Source: Secundilactobacillus collinoides DSM 20515 = JCM 1123 (lineage in GTDB: Bacteria > Bacillota > Bacilli > Lactobacillales > Lactobacillaceae). Taken from it: a stretch of DNA of 42,628 bases. How positions within the stretch are numbered: the stretch's first letter is position 1; each line of letters begins with the position of its first letter. Both the position numbers and the translations under genes were made by a program. The DNA lies in contig NZ_AYYR01000055.1 in assembly GCF_001435975.1 (NCBI RefSeq), positions 1-42,628 of the forward strand. Reading direction: 5' to 3'. A model generated the notes under the pieces. That model did no database searches. It was not told where the DNA came from and saw only the letters and a list, made by a program, of their open reading frames with translations. Shown here in pieces: positions 7,810 to 15,633 of this stretch.

Positions 7810-8982
7810 TTATTGGTTATCTGTGACGTACTGTTGAATTCGCTTGATAGCTTCCTTCAAGTTATCCGTGCTGGCCGCGTAACTGATCCGAACGTACCCT
7901 TCACCGCCGGGGCCGAATGAACTCCCGGCAATGACGGCCACTTTGGCCTTACGCGCTAAATCGTAACAGAAGTCAACGCTGTTTTGAATCAAGCCGGCAG
8001 GAATCTTTGCAAACAGGTAGAAGGCCCCGTTTGGACTGGCACATTCAAAACCAGCTTGTTGCAGGCCGTCAATCAACAGATCCCGCCGTTCTTGATAAAC
8101 TGCACGCATCTTTTGGCCATCATCAGGTCCGTTCTTGAAGGCCTCTTCAGCGGCCGCTTGTGCGTTGGTCGTGGCGGAAGTAATGGCAAACTGGTGCACC
8201 TTTGCAATTTCAGTGACAACATCGACCGGTCCGCATAACAGGCCGATCCGCCAGCCCGTCATCGCATGCGACTTGGAAGCCCCGTTGAGCAGAACTGTTT
8301 GTTCGGGCAAAATCGATCCCATCGAAACGTGAGTGCCATCATAGGTGAGTTCAGAGTATATTTCATCACTGATGACAAAGATGTCGTATTGTTTGATAAC
8401 GGCAGCCAGTTTTTCGAGATCTTCCTTCTTATAAGTGACCCCAGTCGGGTTGTTCGGGAAGTTCAGGACAATGGCCTTAACCGTGTCCTTGTTGGCCTCA
8501 ATGGTTGCCTGTAATTTTTCTGGGGAAAGAACGAAACCGTTATCGGATGTGTCAACAAAGATCGGTGTGCCGCCGTTTAAGATGGTCACTGGAATGTACT
8601 GTGGAAAAATCGGTGTTGGGATAATAACGGAATCACCGGGGTTCAAAATGGCAGTTAATGCTGAAAAAATACCCTCTGTTGCCCCAGTTGTGACCAGTAA
8701 TTGCGTATCCGGATCATAGTTCAAATCATACTTACTGTTTAAGAAGTGCGCCGCCGCTTTCCGTAACCCTTCAGTCCCGCGAGAATCAGTATAGTGGCTA
8801 TCGTTATTTTCAATTGCCTTGATAGCAGCCTGCTTCACGTGATCCGGGGTGTTGAAATCTGGTTCACCCAACGTCAATTTGACGATGTCTGGAATTGAAG
8901 AAATCTCCTGATTGAACGCCAGGATAGATGATGGTTGAATCTGTGCTAATTCTTTCTTCATTGTCTTTGATAAACGACTCAT
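7810..8982 (-). CDS. Class I/II aminotransferase, probably acting on aromatic amino acids
   Basis: 390 residues from ATG 8982, with AAGGAG ten bases upstream; an in-frame GTG at 8991 overlaps the RBS. PLP-binding features are the NFPNNPTG motif, DEIYSELTY and the lysine in NGASKSHAMTGWR, typical of fold-type I subgroup I-gamma. C-terminal ISYAAS carries the family Arg that binds the substrate carboxylate. Such enzymes in lactic acid bacteria interconvert aromatic or branched-chain amino acids with 2-oxo acids. The leader upstream encodes six successive Tyr/Phe/Trp codons, strong contextual support for aromatic substrates. It heads a two-gene operon with the D-hydroxyacid dehydrogenase. Confidence 0.9.
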   Translation of the reverse strand: MSRLSKTMKKELAQIQPSSILAFNQEISSIPDIVKLTLGEPDFNTPDHVKQAAIKAIENNDSHYTDSRGTEGLRKAAAHFLNSKYDLNYDPDTQLLVTTGATEGIFSALTAILNPGDSVIIPTPIFPQYIPVTILNGGTPIFVDTSDNGFVLSPEKLQATIEANKDTVKAIVLNFPNNPTGVTYKKEDLEKLAAVIKQYDIFVISDEIYSELTYDGTHVSMGSILPEQTVLLNGASKSHAMTGWRIGLLCGPVDVVTEIAKVHQFAITSATTNAQAAAEEAFKNGPDDGQKMRAVYQERRDLLIDGLQQAGFECASPNGAFYLFAKIPAGLIQNSVDFCYDLARKAKVAVIAGSSFGPGGEGYVRISYAASTDNLKEAIKRIQQYVTDNQ

Positions 8983-9002
8983 TAAAACCACTCCTTAGAT
9001 AG

Positions 9003-9127
9003 TTAAAGACCCCTGCGGTCACGGCATGACTGCAGGGGTCTCATGGTTTCATCCCACACAGTCAGTCCCTGATCTGTGCGGTCGGTTTGCATTAATGACA
9101 AAATGCTCTTGGCGCTTCACAGATCAG
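9003..9127 (-). promoter_or_regulatory. Aromatic amino acid attenuator: alternative stems in the aminotransferase leader
   Basis: Read on the minus strand. Segment 1 (9127-9118, CTGATCTGTG, containing the leader stop codon) pairs perfectly with segment 2 (9078-9069). Segment 2 can instead pair with segment 3 (9065-9057) as 9 bp with one bulged A. Segment 3 (9064-9053) can pair with segment 4 (9038-9027), 11 of 12 positions counting two G-U. Segment 4 (GACCCCTGC, 9040-9032) pairs with segment 5 (9016-9008), extended inside by GTCA/TGAC, as a terminator-like hairpin. The order and logic equal the serC leader. Caveat: only TTT follows the last hairpin, so the terminator is weaker. Confidence 0.72.
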
Positions 9128-9189
9128 CTCTGGAAAAACCAAAAGTAATAACGGCTATTCAGTTGGATAATAGTAGGTAATTGCATCAT
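9124..9189 (-). CDS. Aromatic leader peptide of the aminotransferase operon
   Basis: 21 codons from the first of two adjacent ATGs (9189), six bases after GAGGAG (9201-9196), ending at TGA 9126-9124. The sequence ends NSRYYFWFFQS: two Tyr, one Trp and three Phe codons in an uninterrupted run of six. No functional protein of this size is expected. Its position between a promoter and mutually exclusive stems fits a sensor of charged Phe/Tyr/Trp tRNAs by ribosome stalling. Codons and RBS are seen directly; the sensing role is inferred by analogy with pheA, pheST and trp leaders. Confidence 0.82.
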   Translation of the reverse strand: MMQLPTIIQLNSRYYFWFFQS

Positions 9190-9219
9190 TAAGAACTCCT
9201 CAGAATAGATGATAGTTCT

Positions 9220-9247
9220 ATCATAACATTTTCATCTTGTTCGTCAA
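9220..9247 (-). promoter_or_regulatory. Promoter of the aromatic aminotransferase operon
   Basis: TTGACG (9247-9242) and TATGAT (9225-9220) are separated by 16 bases, upstream of the leader-peptide RBS. Confidence 0.65.
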
Positions 9248-9479
9248 GGTGGTTGTGAATGCTGTCACTTTTTGTTCAGTTCGGAGGCGACCGTTTTCAA
9301 ATACCGTTGTAGTCCGCAATTTGACACAAGACTAAAGTAACTCGCGTATCAGTCCCGGACCAGGTCACAGCCGCTACCTGATACTGCCCAAACCAACCGA
9401 GTGACAAATCGCAGATTGTAACGAACGCAAGCGCAAATCAAGCACATCATTTTTCAGCAGATTACAAACATGACACAAA

Positions 9480-9496
9480 TGTAAGTAGACTGTAAA
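9480..9496 (+). promoter_or_regulatory. WalR-like box upstream of the GH25 muramidase gene
   Basis: TGTAAG-N5-TGTAAA matches the WalR (YycF) consensus TGTWAH-N5-TGTWAH at 11 of 12 positions. WalKR controls wall hydrolases in many Firmicutes, and the next gene is a secreted muramidase. The rest of 9248-9573 shows no gene; a candidate -10 TATAGT lies at 9535-9540. Confidence 0.5.
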
Positions 9497-9573
9497 CTGG
9501 CTGTTTTCATACTGTTTTATTGTTACGTTAGACTTATAGTATACAAACAGACAATCAAAAAAAGGGGAATTCC

Positions 9574-10482
9574 ATGAAAAATCATCGTTTAATGAAGAAA
9601 ATCTTTGCAGGGAGTTTAGCACTCGTGAGTGCGCTGACTATTGGTAGCTCAGCTTTTGCTTCAGCAACTAAAATTGCCGACGTGTCACAGTACCAAGGAT
9701 CGATCAACTGGTCGAAAGCCTCAAAGGTGCTCAAGTTGGCGATTATTCGGGTCAAACATGGGAACTCGGGTGATTCCGACTACACCATCGATTCCAAACG
9801 CAATACCAATGCGAACGGTGCCAAGAAGTACGGGGTCCCGTTTGGTCAGTACGACTACGTTGAATTCAACAGTACTGCAGACGCTGTCAAGGACGCTCGT
9901 CAGTTCTACGCCCTTTCTAGTTCCAACGCGAAATTTTACGCGCTGGATAACGAACACCGGGTCTCAAGCGTGAAGGGTAAGGAACAAACTTACGTTAACG
10001 CTTGGTTATCAACGATGCGCAGCCTGACTAACAAGCCAGTGATCTATTATTCATACCAGAGTTTCGTCAGTTCACACAGTATCAGCACCTCGAAGTTTGA
10101 CGGAACTTGGATCGCCAACTACTCAGCAAAGCCAAACGTCTCAACCGACCTGTGGCAATACACAAGTTCAGGCAGCGTTTCCGGTATCAGCGGCAATGTC
10201 GATCTGAGCAAGGTCGTTGACAGCAAGACCGTTTCAAGCTGGTACAACTACACCAGTAAAGCCACTTACATGACCAGTATCAAGTCGGGGACCAAGGTTT
10301 ACGCCACCCGGGCAATCAACCGTTACAAGACAGCCAACCTGACCGGTAAGGTTGCCAGCGTAAAATACAATACGGCGCTGACTGCTAAGTCAATCGTGAA
10401 ATCATCAAATGGTACGGCGCGCATTCTCTTGACCAACGGTACTTACATCACCGCTAACAAGGCATACGTGCAGACCCGTTAA
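9574..10482 (+). CDS. Secreted GH25 muramidase with C-terminal SH3-like (DUF5776-type) wall-binding domain
   Basis: 302 residues. Residues 1-30 are a signal peptide ending SSAFASA. The GH25 barrel starts at KIADVSQYQG with the first acidic residue D36. The catalytic Asp-x-Glu is D125/E127 in FYALDNEHR, and the barrel ends around DLWQYTSSGSVSGISGNVDLS. The last 75 residues (TYMTSIKSGTKVYATRAINRY onward) resemble the DUF5776 module seen on many Lactobacillus exported proteins, likely for cell-wall attachment. The enzyme should cleave the MurNAc-GlcNAc bond of peptidoglycan and could act in wall turnover. The RBS AGGGGAATTCC precedes the ATG. It stands alone between the aminotransferase leader and a terminator, with a WalR-like box upstream. 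Confidence 0.9.
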   Translation: MKNHRLMKKIFAGSLALVSALTIGSSAFASATKIADVSQYQGSINWSKASKVLKLAIIRVKHGNSGDSDYTIDSKRNTNANGAKKYGVPFGQYDYVEFNSTADAVKDARQFYALSSSNAKFYALDNEHRVSSVKGKEQTYVNAWLSTMRSLTNKPVIYYSYQSFVSSHSISTSKFDGTWIANYSAKPNVSTDLWQYTSSGSVSGISGNVDLSKVVDSKTVSSWYNYTSKATYMTSIKSGTKVYATRAINRYKTANLTGKVASVKYNTALTAKSIVKSSNGTARILLTNGTYITANKAYVQTR

Positions 10483-10502
10483 AATCAAAATAAAGAACGC
10501 TG

Positions 10503-10552
10503 AAAACGATATCCAGCCCGCTTATAATAGTGGTATTGGATGTCGTTTTTTC
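10503..10552 (+). terminator. Terminator after the GH25 gene
   Basis: AAAACGATATCCA (10503-10515) pairs with TGGATGTCGTTTT (10537-10549), 13 bp with one G-U, followed by T's. Confidence 0.8.
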
Positions 10553-10629
10553 TTACGCTTTTTCATTGCTTACTTTTAATAAGTGTGTCATACTGACATA
10601 AAATTTGAACTCGCCCGGAGGTGGCCAAC

Positions 10630-11598
10630 ATGGTAAAAACAGACTTAATTGGGCTTCATCACGTTACCGCGATCACATCTAGTTCACCGAAAATGTTTCA
10701 GTTTATGACCGAGATTCTCGGCCTTCACCTCATTAAAAAAACCGTTAACCAAGACGATGTTGCTTCCTATCATCTTTATTTTACCGATGACATGGGCACT
10801 GCCGGCACCGACATCACGTTCTTCGACTTTCCTGGTCTTGGACACGGTATGCCAGGCAATAACAGTATTTCACGGATCGGCTTCCGGGTGCCAAACGACG
10901 CCGCAATTGATTACTGGGTGCAGCGGTTTGACGAAAACGACATTAAACACGATGCTGTAACCACGCAATTTGATGCCAAAACCCTCTTTTTTTATGATTT
11001 TGACAATCAACGCTATCAGCTTGTTTCTGATGAGACTAATGACGGGGTCGCGGGCGGCACACCATACCGTCACAGTCCGGTGCCCGATGAAGTCGCCATC
11101 ACCGGCCTGGGACCAATGGTGATCACACTCTCCCACCCCGAACAGCTCAACCCGATTTTGACCACAGTCATGGGCTTTAACGTGATTGCGGTCGAAGGCA
11201 GTCAAACGTTATACGAACTGCACCACGGCGGTCACGGCGCACAAGTTATCGTTAATTTTGATTTGATGACGTCAAACGCGCTGCAAGGCTATGGCAGTGT
11301 ACACCATTTGGCCTTTAGAACCAGCGACCATGACACACTTGAATACTGGATCAATCGGCTTCAGAAAGCGGGTTTGCACGACTCCGGGTTTGTGGAACGC
11401 TTCTACTTCCAATCAGAATATTTCCGAGCAGCTCCCGGTGTATTGTTTGAGATTGCCACCGATGGCCCAGGCTTCTTAGTTGATGAAACGTACGAAGAGG
11501 CCGGGCGTCACTTGGAACTGCCGCCGTTTCTCGAACCGCAACGAGCCGCCATCGAGGCCGACCTCGTGCCGTTCAACACGGAGGCCGCTGATGAGTGA
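10630..11598 (+). CDS. Ring-cleaving dioxygenase of the VOC/glyoxalase superfamily (MhqO-like)
   Basis: 322 residues from ATG 10630, eight bases after GGAGG; the GTG at 10621 abuts the RBS. Two VOC domains are visible. The N-terminal one starts LIGLHHVTAITSSSPKMFQF and the second starts near VAITGLGPMVITLSHP. Metal ligands are His in GLHHVTA, His in SVHHLAFRT and Glu in GVLFEIATDGPGF. The architecture and length match MhqA/MhqO-type ring-cleaving dioxygenases, which open hydroquinone or catechol rings with Fe(II) and O2 in quinone resistance. The next gene overlaps its end and encodes an MhqD-like hydrolase, mirroring the mhqNOD operon of Bacillus subtilis. No MarR-type repressor (MhqR) lies next to it here. 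Confidence 0.88.
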   Translation: MVKTDLIGLHHVTAITSSSPKMFQFMTEILGLHLIKKTVNQDDVASYHLYFTDDMGTAGTDITFFDFPGLGHGMPGNNSISRIGFRVPNDAAIDYWVQRFDENDIKHDAVTTQFDAKTLFFYDFDNQRYQLVSDETNDGVAGGTPYRHSPVPDEVAITGLGPMVITLSHPEQLNPILTTVMGFNVIAVEGSQTLYELHHGGHGAQVIVNFDLMTSNALQGYGSVHHLAFRTSDHDTLEYWINRLQKAGLHDSGFVERFYFQSEYFRAAPGVLFEIATDGPGFLVDETYEEAGRHLELPPFLEPQRAAIEADLVPFNTEAADE

Positions 11599-12208
11599 GA
11601 CCGACCTGCATACGGCTTACTTTCCAGGTCAGCAAAAACTGGCACCGGTTTTAATGCTGCATGGTACCGGTGGCGATGAAAGTGACTTGTTGCCGCTTGC
11701 GACCTTTCTGCTGCCGCAACACCCCACCTTTGGCATTCGCGGTCGCATTACCGAAGGCGCCGGCGCACGGCGGTACTTTATCCGCAATCGTGACGGCAGC
11801 TTTAACCTGACCAACATTAGCCAGGAAGCTGACTGGTTATGGCAATCGGCGGCCACTGTGGCTGACGAGCATCTTCTTGACCCGCAACGATTAATTGTCC
11901 TGGGGTTCTCCAACGGTGCTAATATCGCTGCCTATTCACTGCTGCATAAGCAGCCACCCTTCAAAACCGCGATTCTGCTGCATCCAATGCTGATTGAAGA
12001 ACAGCCGTCGTTACCCGATTTGAATGGCGTGGCAGTCTTTGCCAGTTTTGGCGACCTTGACCCAATCGTTAAAGAAAGCAATTTTGACCAACTCATTACA
12101 GCACTCAAAACGGCAGGGGCTGATGTCACTGTGTTCAAAAATCATCAGTCGCATCGCCCTTCTCAAGCTGAGTTAGCAGCCGCCAAGCAATGGCTGTCAG
12201 TGCATTAA
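11591..12208 (+). CDS. Alpha/beta hydrolase, phospholipase/carboxylesterase family (MhqD-like)
   Basis: 205 residues from ATG 11591; GGAGG at 11579-11583 fixes the start. The gene overlaps the dioxygenase gene by eight bases, indicating translational coupling. It has LMLHGTGGDESDLLPL near the N-terminus, the nucleophile elbow LGFSNGANIA, an Asp in FGDLDPIVK and a C-terminal His in HQSHRPSQAE, giving the Ser-Asp-His triad of the family. Such hydrolases accompany MhqO-type dioxygenases and are thought to act on ring-cleavage products or on thiol/quinone adducts; the true substrate is unknown. A strong terminator follows. Confidence 0.88.
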   Translation: MSETDLHTAYFPGQQKLAPVLMLHGTGGDESDLLPLATFLLPQHPTFGIRGRITEGAGARRYFIRNRDGSFNLTNISQEADWLWQSAATVADEHLLDPQRLIVLGFSNGANIAAYSLLHKQPPFKTAILLHPMLIEEQPSLPDLNGVAVFASFGDLDPIVKESNFDQLITALKTAGADVTVFKNHQSHRPSQAELAAAKQWLSVH

Positions 12209-12211
12209 TGC

Positions 12212-12249
12212 AATAACCTCATCGTTGCCACTTACGATGAGGTTATTTA
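12212..12249 (+). terminator. Terminator of the dioxygenase-hydrolase operon
   Basis: AATAACCTCATCG (12212-12224) pairs with CGATGAGGTTATT (12235-12247), a perfect 13-bp stem with a short T run. Confidence 0.8.
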
Positions 12250-12350
12250 GTTTAAGAATAATTAAATATCACAATAATACACAAACATGTGTTCCTTTCT
12301 GCATTGAATTGTGCTAAACTGAACCCACATTTATTGGAGGCGATTTGCTC

Positions 12351-12716
12351 ATGTTATCAGAAAAATTACGCGAAGTTCTCTCACACGAAGGCGTTGTGAC
12401 CATCATTACTACTGGTGATACCTTAGCCGTGACAAATACCTGGAACTCCTACCTCACCGTCGATGACGATACGATCTATCTGCCCGCAGCCGGTATGCAC
12501 AGCATTCAAGAAGCCTTGAAGACTGACAACAGTTTGTTGTTAACCGTTGGTAGTAAGGACGTTGCTGGCACCCAAGGACCGGGGGCCGGTTTCCACATCA
12601 CTGGCAGGGGCACCTTCTTAGAAGAAGGCCCCGAATTTGACGCTAAAAAGGCCCAATTCCCGTGGCTGACCCGCGTCCTGCAAGTCGACGTGATTAAAGC
12701 AGAACAGAAGATCTGA
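12351..12716 (+). CDS. FMN-binding split-barrel protein
   Basis: 121 residues from ATG 12351, ten bases after GGAGG; a TTG at 12345 is too close. The sequence strongly resembles the small FMN-binding protein known from Desulfovibrio: EGVVTIIT at the start, VTNTWNSYLTV, YLPAAGMHSIQEAL, VGSKDVAGTQGPGAGFHI and a C-terminal VDVIKAEQKI. It belongs to the pyridoxamine-phosphate-oxidase-like split-barrel fold, binds FMN and probably acts as a small electron carrier or flavin reductase partner. Its position after two quinone-detoxification-like genes suggests a redox role, though a terminator separates them. A large palindromic element follows. Confidence 0.88.
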   Translation: MLSEKLREVLSHEGVVTIITTGDTLAVTNTWNSYLTVDDDTIYLPAAGMHSIQEALKTDNSLLLTVGSKDVAGTQGPGAGFHITGRGTFLEEGPEFDAKKAQFPWLTRVLQVDVIKAEQKI

Positions 12717-12726
12717 TTCAAAGCAA

Positions 12727-12840
12727 GTGGCGCAAACCGATTTAAAACTGGTACAGAAACGGACTATTTTATAAAATCCCAGGTTTGGATTTTATAAAAT
12801 AGTCCGTTTTTAGCAAGTTTTTGATTTGTGAACGCTTTTA
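12727..12840. repeat. Long palindromic element with perfect 23-bp stem (repeat copy 3, terminator)
   Basis: Positions 12758-12780 and 12788-12810 are exact inverted copies with a 7-base loop, and T or A runs at the ends can terminate transcription both ways. The flanks 12727-12757 and the reverse of 12811-12834 are also similar to each other (CACAAATCAAAAACT-type) and match the copies at 6556 and 6738. Confidence 0.65.
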
Positions 12841-12958
12841 AACGCAGCTGTCTGGAAATCGTGCTTTTAAATGATCTCCTTGATTGCCCATAGGAAAAGA
12901 ATGAGATGAACAGCGCTTTTGCTGATAGAACTGTTGCGTAAGTCTATTTGATGCCGAT

Positions 12959-14143
12959 TTATTCGATCAGACGCTGCACCTCCCGTGCCATTGCTAACTC
13001 CTCGTCAGTCGGAATCAGCAGCACGCGGGCCGTGCTGTCGGCCGTGCCCAAATCGCCCGTTGCCCCCGCCTTGTTCAATTGCGGATCCAGTTTAATGCCT
13101 AACACTGCCAACCGATCAATGATGGCTTGCCGAATCAGCTCATCTTTCTCACCGATTCCACCAGCAAATACCAGCGCATCCGCCCCGCCAATCTCCGTGT
13201 AGTACGCTCCGACAAGTTTTACAGCTTGGTTGACAAACATGTCGAGTGCCAAGCGTGCTCGTGGGTTATCATCGGCCGCGTCGTGCAGGTCTCGCATATC
13301 CGAGGACACACCTGAGACCCCCAGCAGTCCAGAGGCCTGATTCAGTTTTAGCAAGACTTCTTCCGGCGTCCGAAACCCTAACCGCTTCATCAAATACGGT
13401 ATCAGGCTTGGATCCACGTCGCCGCTTCTGGTGCCCATCAGCATGCCGGTCACTGGGGTCAGCCCCATGGAAGTATCAAACGGTTTTCCGTTCTTCACCG
13501 CCGTGATGGAGGCCCCACTGCCAAGGTGCATGGTGATAACGCTCGTTTGATCAAGCGACTTGTGCAGCATCGCAGCTGCCTGTTGGGCCAGATAGCGGTG
13601 TGAGATACCGTGCTCGCCATATCGTCGAATCTGAAAGTCTTTCGTCCAGTCGTATGGAATGCCATAAATGGCGGTCTGTTCTGGCAGGTCCGCAAAGTAG
13701 GTGCTATCAAACACTGCGTACTGGGTGACTTGCGGTAATTTGTCGGCTAACAACTCAATACATTTCACCTCTAGGGGGTTATGCAGCGGCGCCAGTTCGC
13801 TCAACTCACGCAACTGTTCAATACACGCGGGTGTGAGTTCAACGGATGATTGAAACACTGTCCCGCCCGCAACTACTCGGTGGCCGACTGCCTGAATATC
13901 GTTTAACGATTCAACGATGTGCAATCGGGTTAACCGCTCGAGGATGCGATCAATGGCCGTCACCTCATCCAGTTTCCCCACAATTTCCTTTGTTTTCTCG
14001 CCACGAACGTTGACCTTCACGATTGACCCTGGGAGGTTCAACCGTTCCACTTGTCCATTTGCTACCACGTGCTCCGAGGGCATTTCAATCAGCTGCCACT
14101 TCATTGAAGAGCTGCCAGCATTCACTAAAAATATCGGCTTCAT
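12959..14143 (-). CDS. ackA: Acetate kinase
   Basis: 394 residues from ATG 14143, eight bases after GGAGG; a GTG three codons upstream overlaps the RBS. It interconverts acetyl phosphate plus ADP with acetate plus ATP (EC 2.7.2.1), the ATP-yielding last step from the phosphoketolase or pyruvate route. Signatures are FLVNAGSSSMKWQ at the start, VGHRVVAGG, MHLGSGASI and the active-site MGTRSGDVDPS. The nucleotide site is VFAGGIGEKDELIR. In a pentose-using lactobacillus this kinase captures energy from acetyl phosphate made by phosphoketolase. It is monocistronic; the palindrome at 12758-12810 can end its transcript. Most copies read TPLEG where this one has TPVTG just before the conserved active-site motif. 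Confidence 0.96.
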   Translation of the reverse strand: MKPIFLVNAGSSSMKWQLIEMPSEHVVANGQVERLNLPGSIVKVNVRGEKTKEIVGKLDEVTAIDRILERLTRLHIVESLNDIQAVGHRVVAGGTVFQSSVELTPACIEQLRELSELAPLHNPLEVKCIELLADKLPQVTQYAVFDSTYFADLPEQTAIYGIPYDWTKDFQIRRYGEHGISHRYLAQQAAAMLHKSLDQTSVITMHLGSGASITAVKNGKPFDTSMGLTPVTGMLMGTRSGDVDPSLIPYLMKRLGFRTPEEVLLKLNQASGLLGVSGVSSDMRDLHDAADDNPRARLALDMFVNQAVKLVGAYYTEIGGADALVFAGGIGEKDELIRQAIIDRLAVLGIKLDPQLNKAGATGDLGTADSTARVLLIPTDEELAMAREVQRLIE

Positions 14144-14561
14144 CGCGCGCACCTCCGTTTTCTTTTATTGTACTAAATTTAAAGTCTGGATGGTTAATGT
14201 TCACACTTAAGTCTAGAAGGTTTCTTTTTTAATTCACAAAAGTGACTTAATTTAAAGTATGAGCGCCAACACTCATTTCCCGTTAAGTCTTGTTAATCGT
14301 GTGCCTTCGTTCCACCAGTTGACATGGTTGTTCACCTGAATAATCAGCGAGAAAGTCTGAGAAAAAGGAAACACGCGTCCACAGTGCCGTCTCTAGTGCA
14401 AGTCAGATTATGTCTTTAACAACCAAAATAGACACGGTTTGTTTTATAATGAGCAATTTGATTGAACCCGTCTGCTAAGCATGATAAACTTGTTTTGCGC
14501 GAAAGAAACCGGTTACATATCCCTAGCAATTATTCGTTCACATTCAAGTGAAAACACATAG
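14144..14561. other. Gene-free interval upstream of ackA
   Basis: About 420 bases without a convincing ORF. It presumably holds the ackA promoter on the minus strand. I see no riboswitch, repeat or operator worth naming. Confidence 0.5.
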
Positions 14562-14607
14562 AAAAAGGTCGTTTGAGAAATAATAGTTCTCAAACGACCG
14601 ATTTTTA
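14562..14607. terminator. Bidirectional terminator at the acyltransferase 3' end
   Basis: GGTCGTTTGAGAA (14567-14579) pairs perfectly with TTCTCAAACGACC (14587-14599), with T runs on both strands. The acyltransferase stop codon lies at its edge. Confidence 0.8.
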
Positions 14608-15633
14608 GTTTCTCGTTAATTTTGGAAAGACTAGTTTGACCAAATGATGCCAGCCCGCGGCAATCAACAATGAAATGATGACGCCTAACAGCCAGAGTAT
14701 CAAGGTATGGTTCAATGCCGGGACCATCGCGAGGACATCGATCACTGCCTGATGCATGTACAGAATCGGTACGGCATACCAGCTCAACGGTCGCAACCAG
14801 TTGAGCCAGCCCTTTTTATACAAAGCTTCCGCCATGATGCACAGTGCCAAAGCAACCATTAATGGTACATAGAAGGCCATGTACGGTGTTTTGATTGTGT
14901 GTGTCTTCAGGTAGAGGACAAAGTTCAACCCCCACTCAAACCGGCAAATTGCCAAGATAACGAAGATAATCGAAATCGCAGTGGCAAAGAATGCCTTGTT
15001 CTTCAACTGGCTGTAATACCGATAGCCATGATATCCACAGAGCATCCACAGGGTCGTCATCAAAACTAGGTCGGCAGCCCACGGCGTCGTAGGTTCGCCC
15101 ATGAAGCCAACGCTGCCATAGCTGATACCAAGCGCAAACATGGTGATGGCAATGAAAAACTGCGTAAATGTGTCGGTCCAAGTGATCAGCAGTTCCACAA
15201 CCAGGAACGTCAACGCCATCACGGTAAAGAACCACATCATCGTGAGATCGCCGTTCAGCGCAGACCCGCCATAGATCAACCTAAGAAAATAGTGGGCGGT
15301 AAAGCCCCATGAATCCCCGTGGATGACATGACTGGCAAAAATCAACAGCACACCAGCGATTAAGTACGTGGATGCCATTGGTAACAATCGTTCTCGAACA
15401 AATTGCCACATCGCCCGCCAGTTTCGTGCTAAGGGTTTGAGTGTCAGCCCACCCATAATAAAGAATAGCGGCATGTGCCACCAGTAAATCACAATGTAGA
15501 GCGTGCTGGCGGGGTGATTAGTTTTAATCGATGGAAATAACGCGTGCCCCAATACCATCGCAATGACCCCCACTGCAATCACAAGATCCGTCCAAGGGGC
15601 CTCCTTTGAAAGTTGCCGTTCACTATGTTTCAT
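14605..15633 (-). CDS. Membrane acyltransferase, acyltransferase-3 family
   Basis: 342 residues if started at ATG 15633 (KHSERQLSK); the frame stays open 31 codons further up and no RBS is well placed, so the start is uncertain. About ten hydrophobic segments are visible. The family hallmarks are WTDLVIAVGVIAMVLGHALF with the catalytic-type His near the N-terminus and WWHMPLFFIMGGL in the second segment. The C-terminal segment has LSWYAVPILYMHQAVIDVL, where such proteins have a conserved His. Members transfer acyl groups to sugars or wall polymers at the membrane (OafA/WecH type). The substrate is unknown. It precedes the secreted beta-helix gene region but is not clearly linked to it. Confidence 0.8.
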   Translation of the reverse strand: MKHSERQLSKEAPWTDLVIAVGVIAMVLGHALFPSIKTNHPASTLYIVIYWWHMPLFFIMGGLTLKPLARNWRAMWQFVRERLLPMASTYLIAGVLLIFASHVIHGDSWGFTAHYFLRLIYGGSALNGDLTMMWFFTVMALTFLVVELLITWTDTFTQFFIAITMFALGISYGSVGFMGEPTTPWAADLVLMTTLWMLCGYHGYRYYSQLKNKAFFATAISIIFVILAICRFEWGLNFVLYLKTHTIKTPYMAFYVPLMVALALCIMAEALYKKGWLNWLRPLSWYAVPILYMHQAVIDVLAMVPALNHTLILWLLGVIISLLIAAGWHHLVKLVFPKLTRN

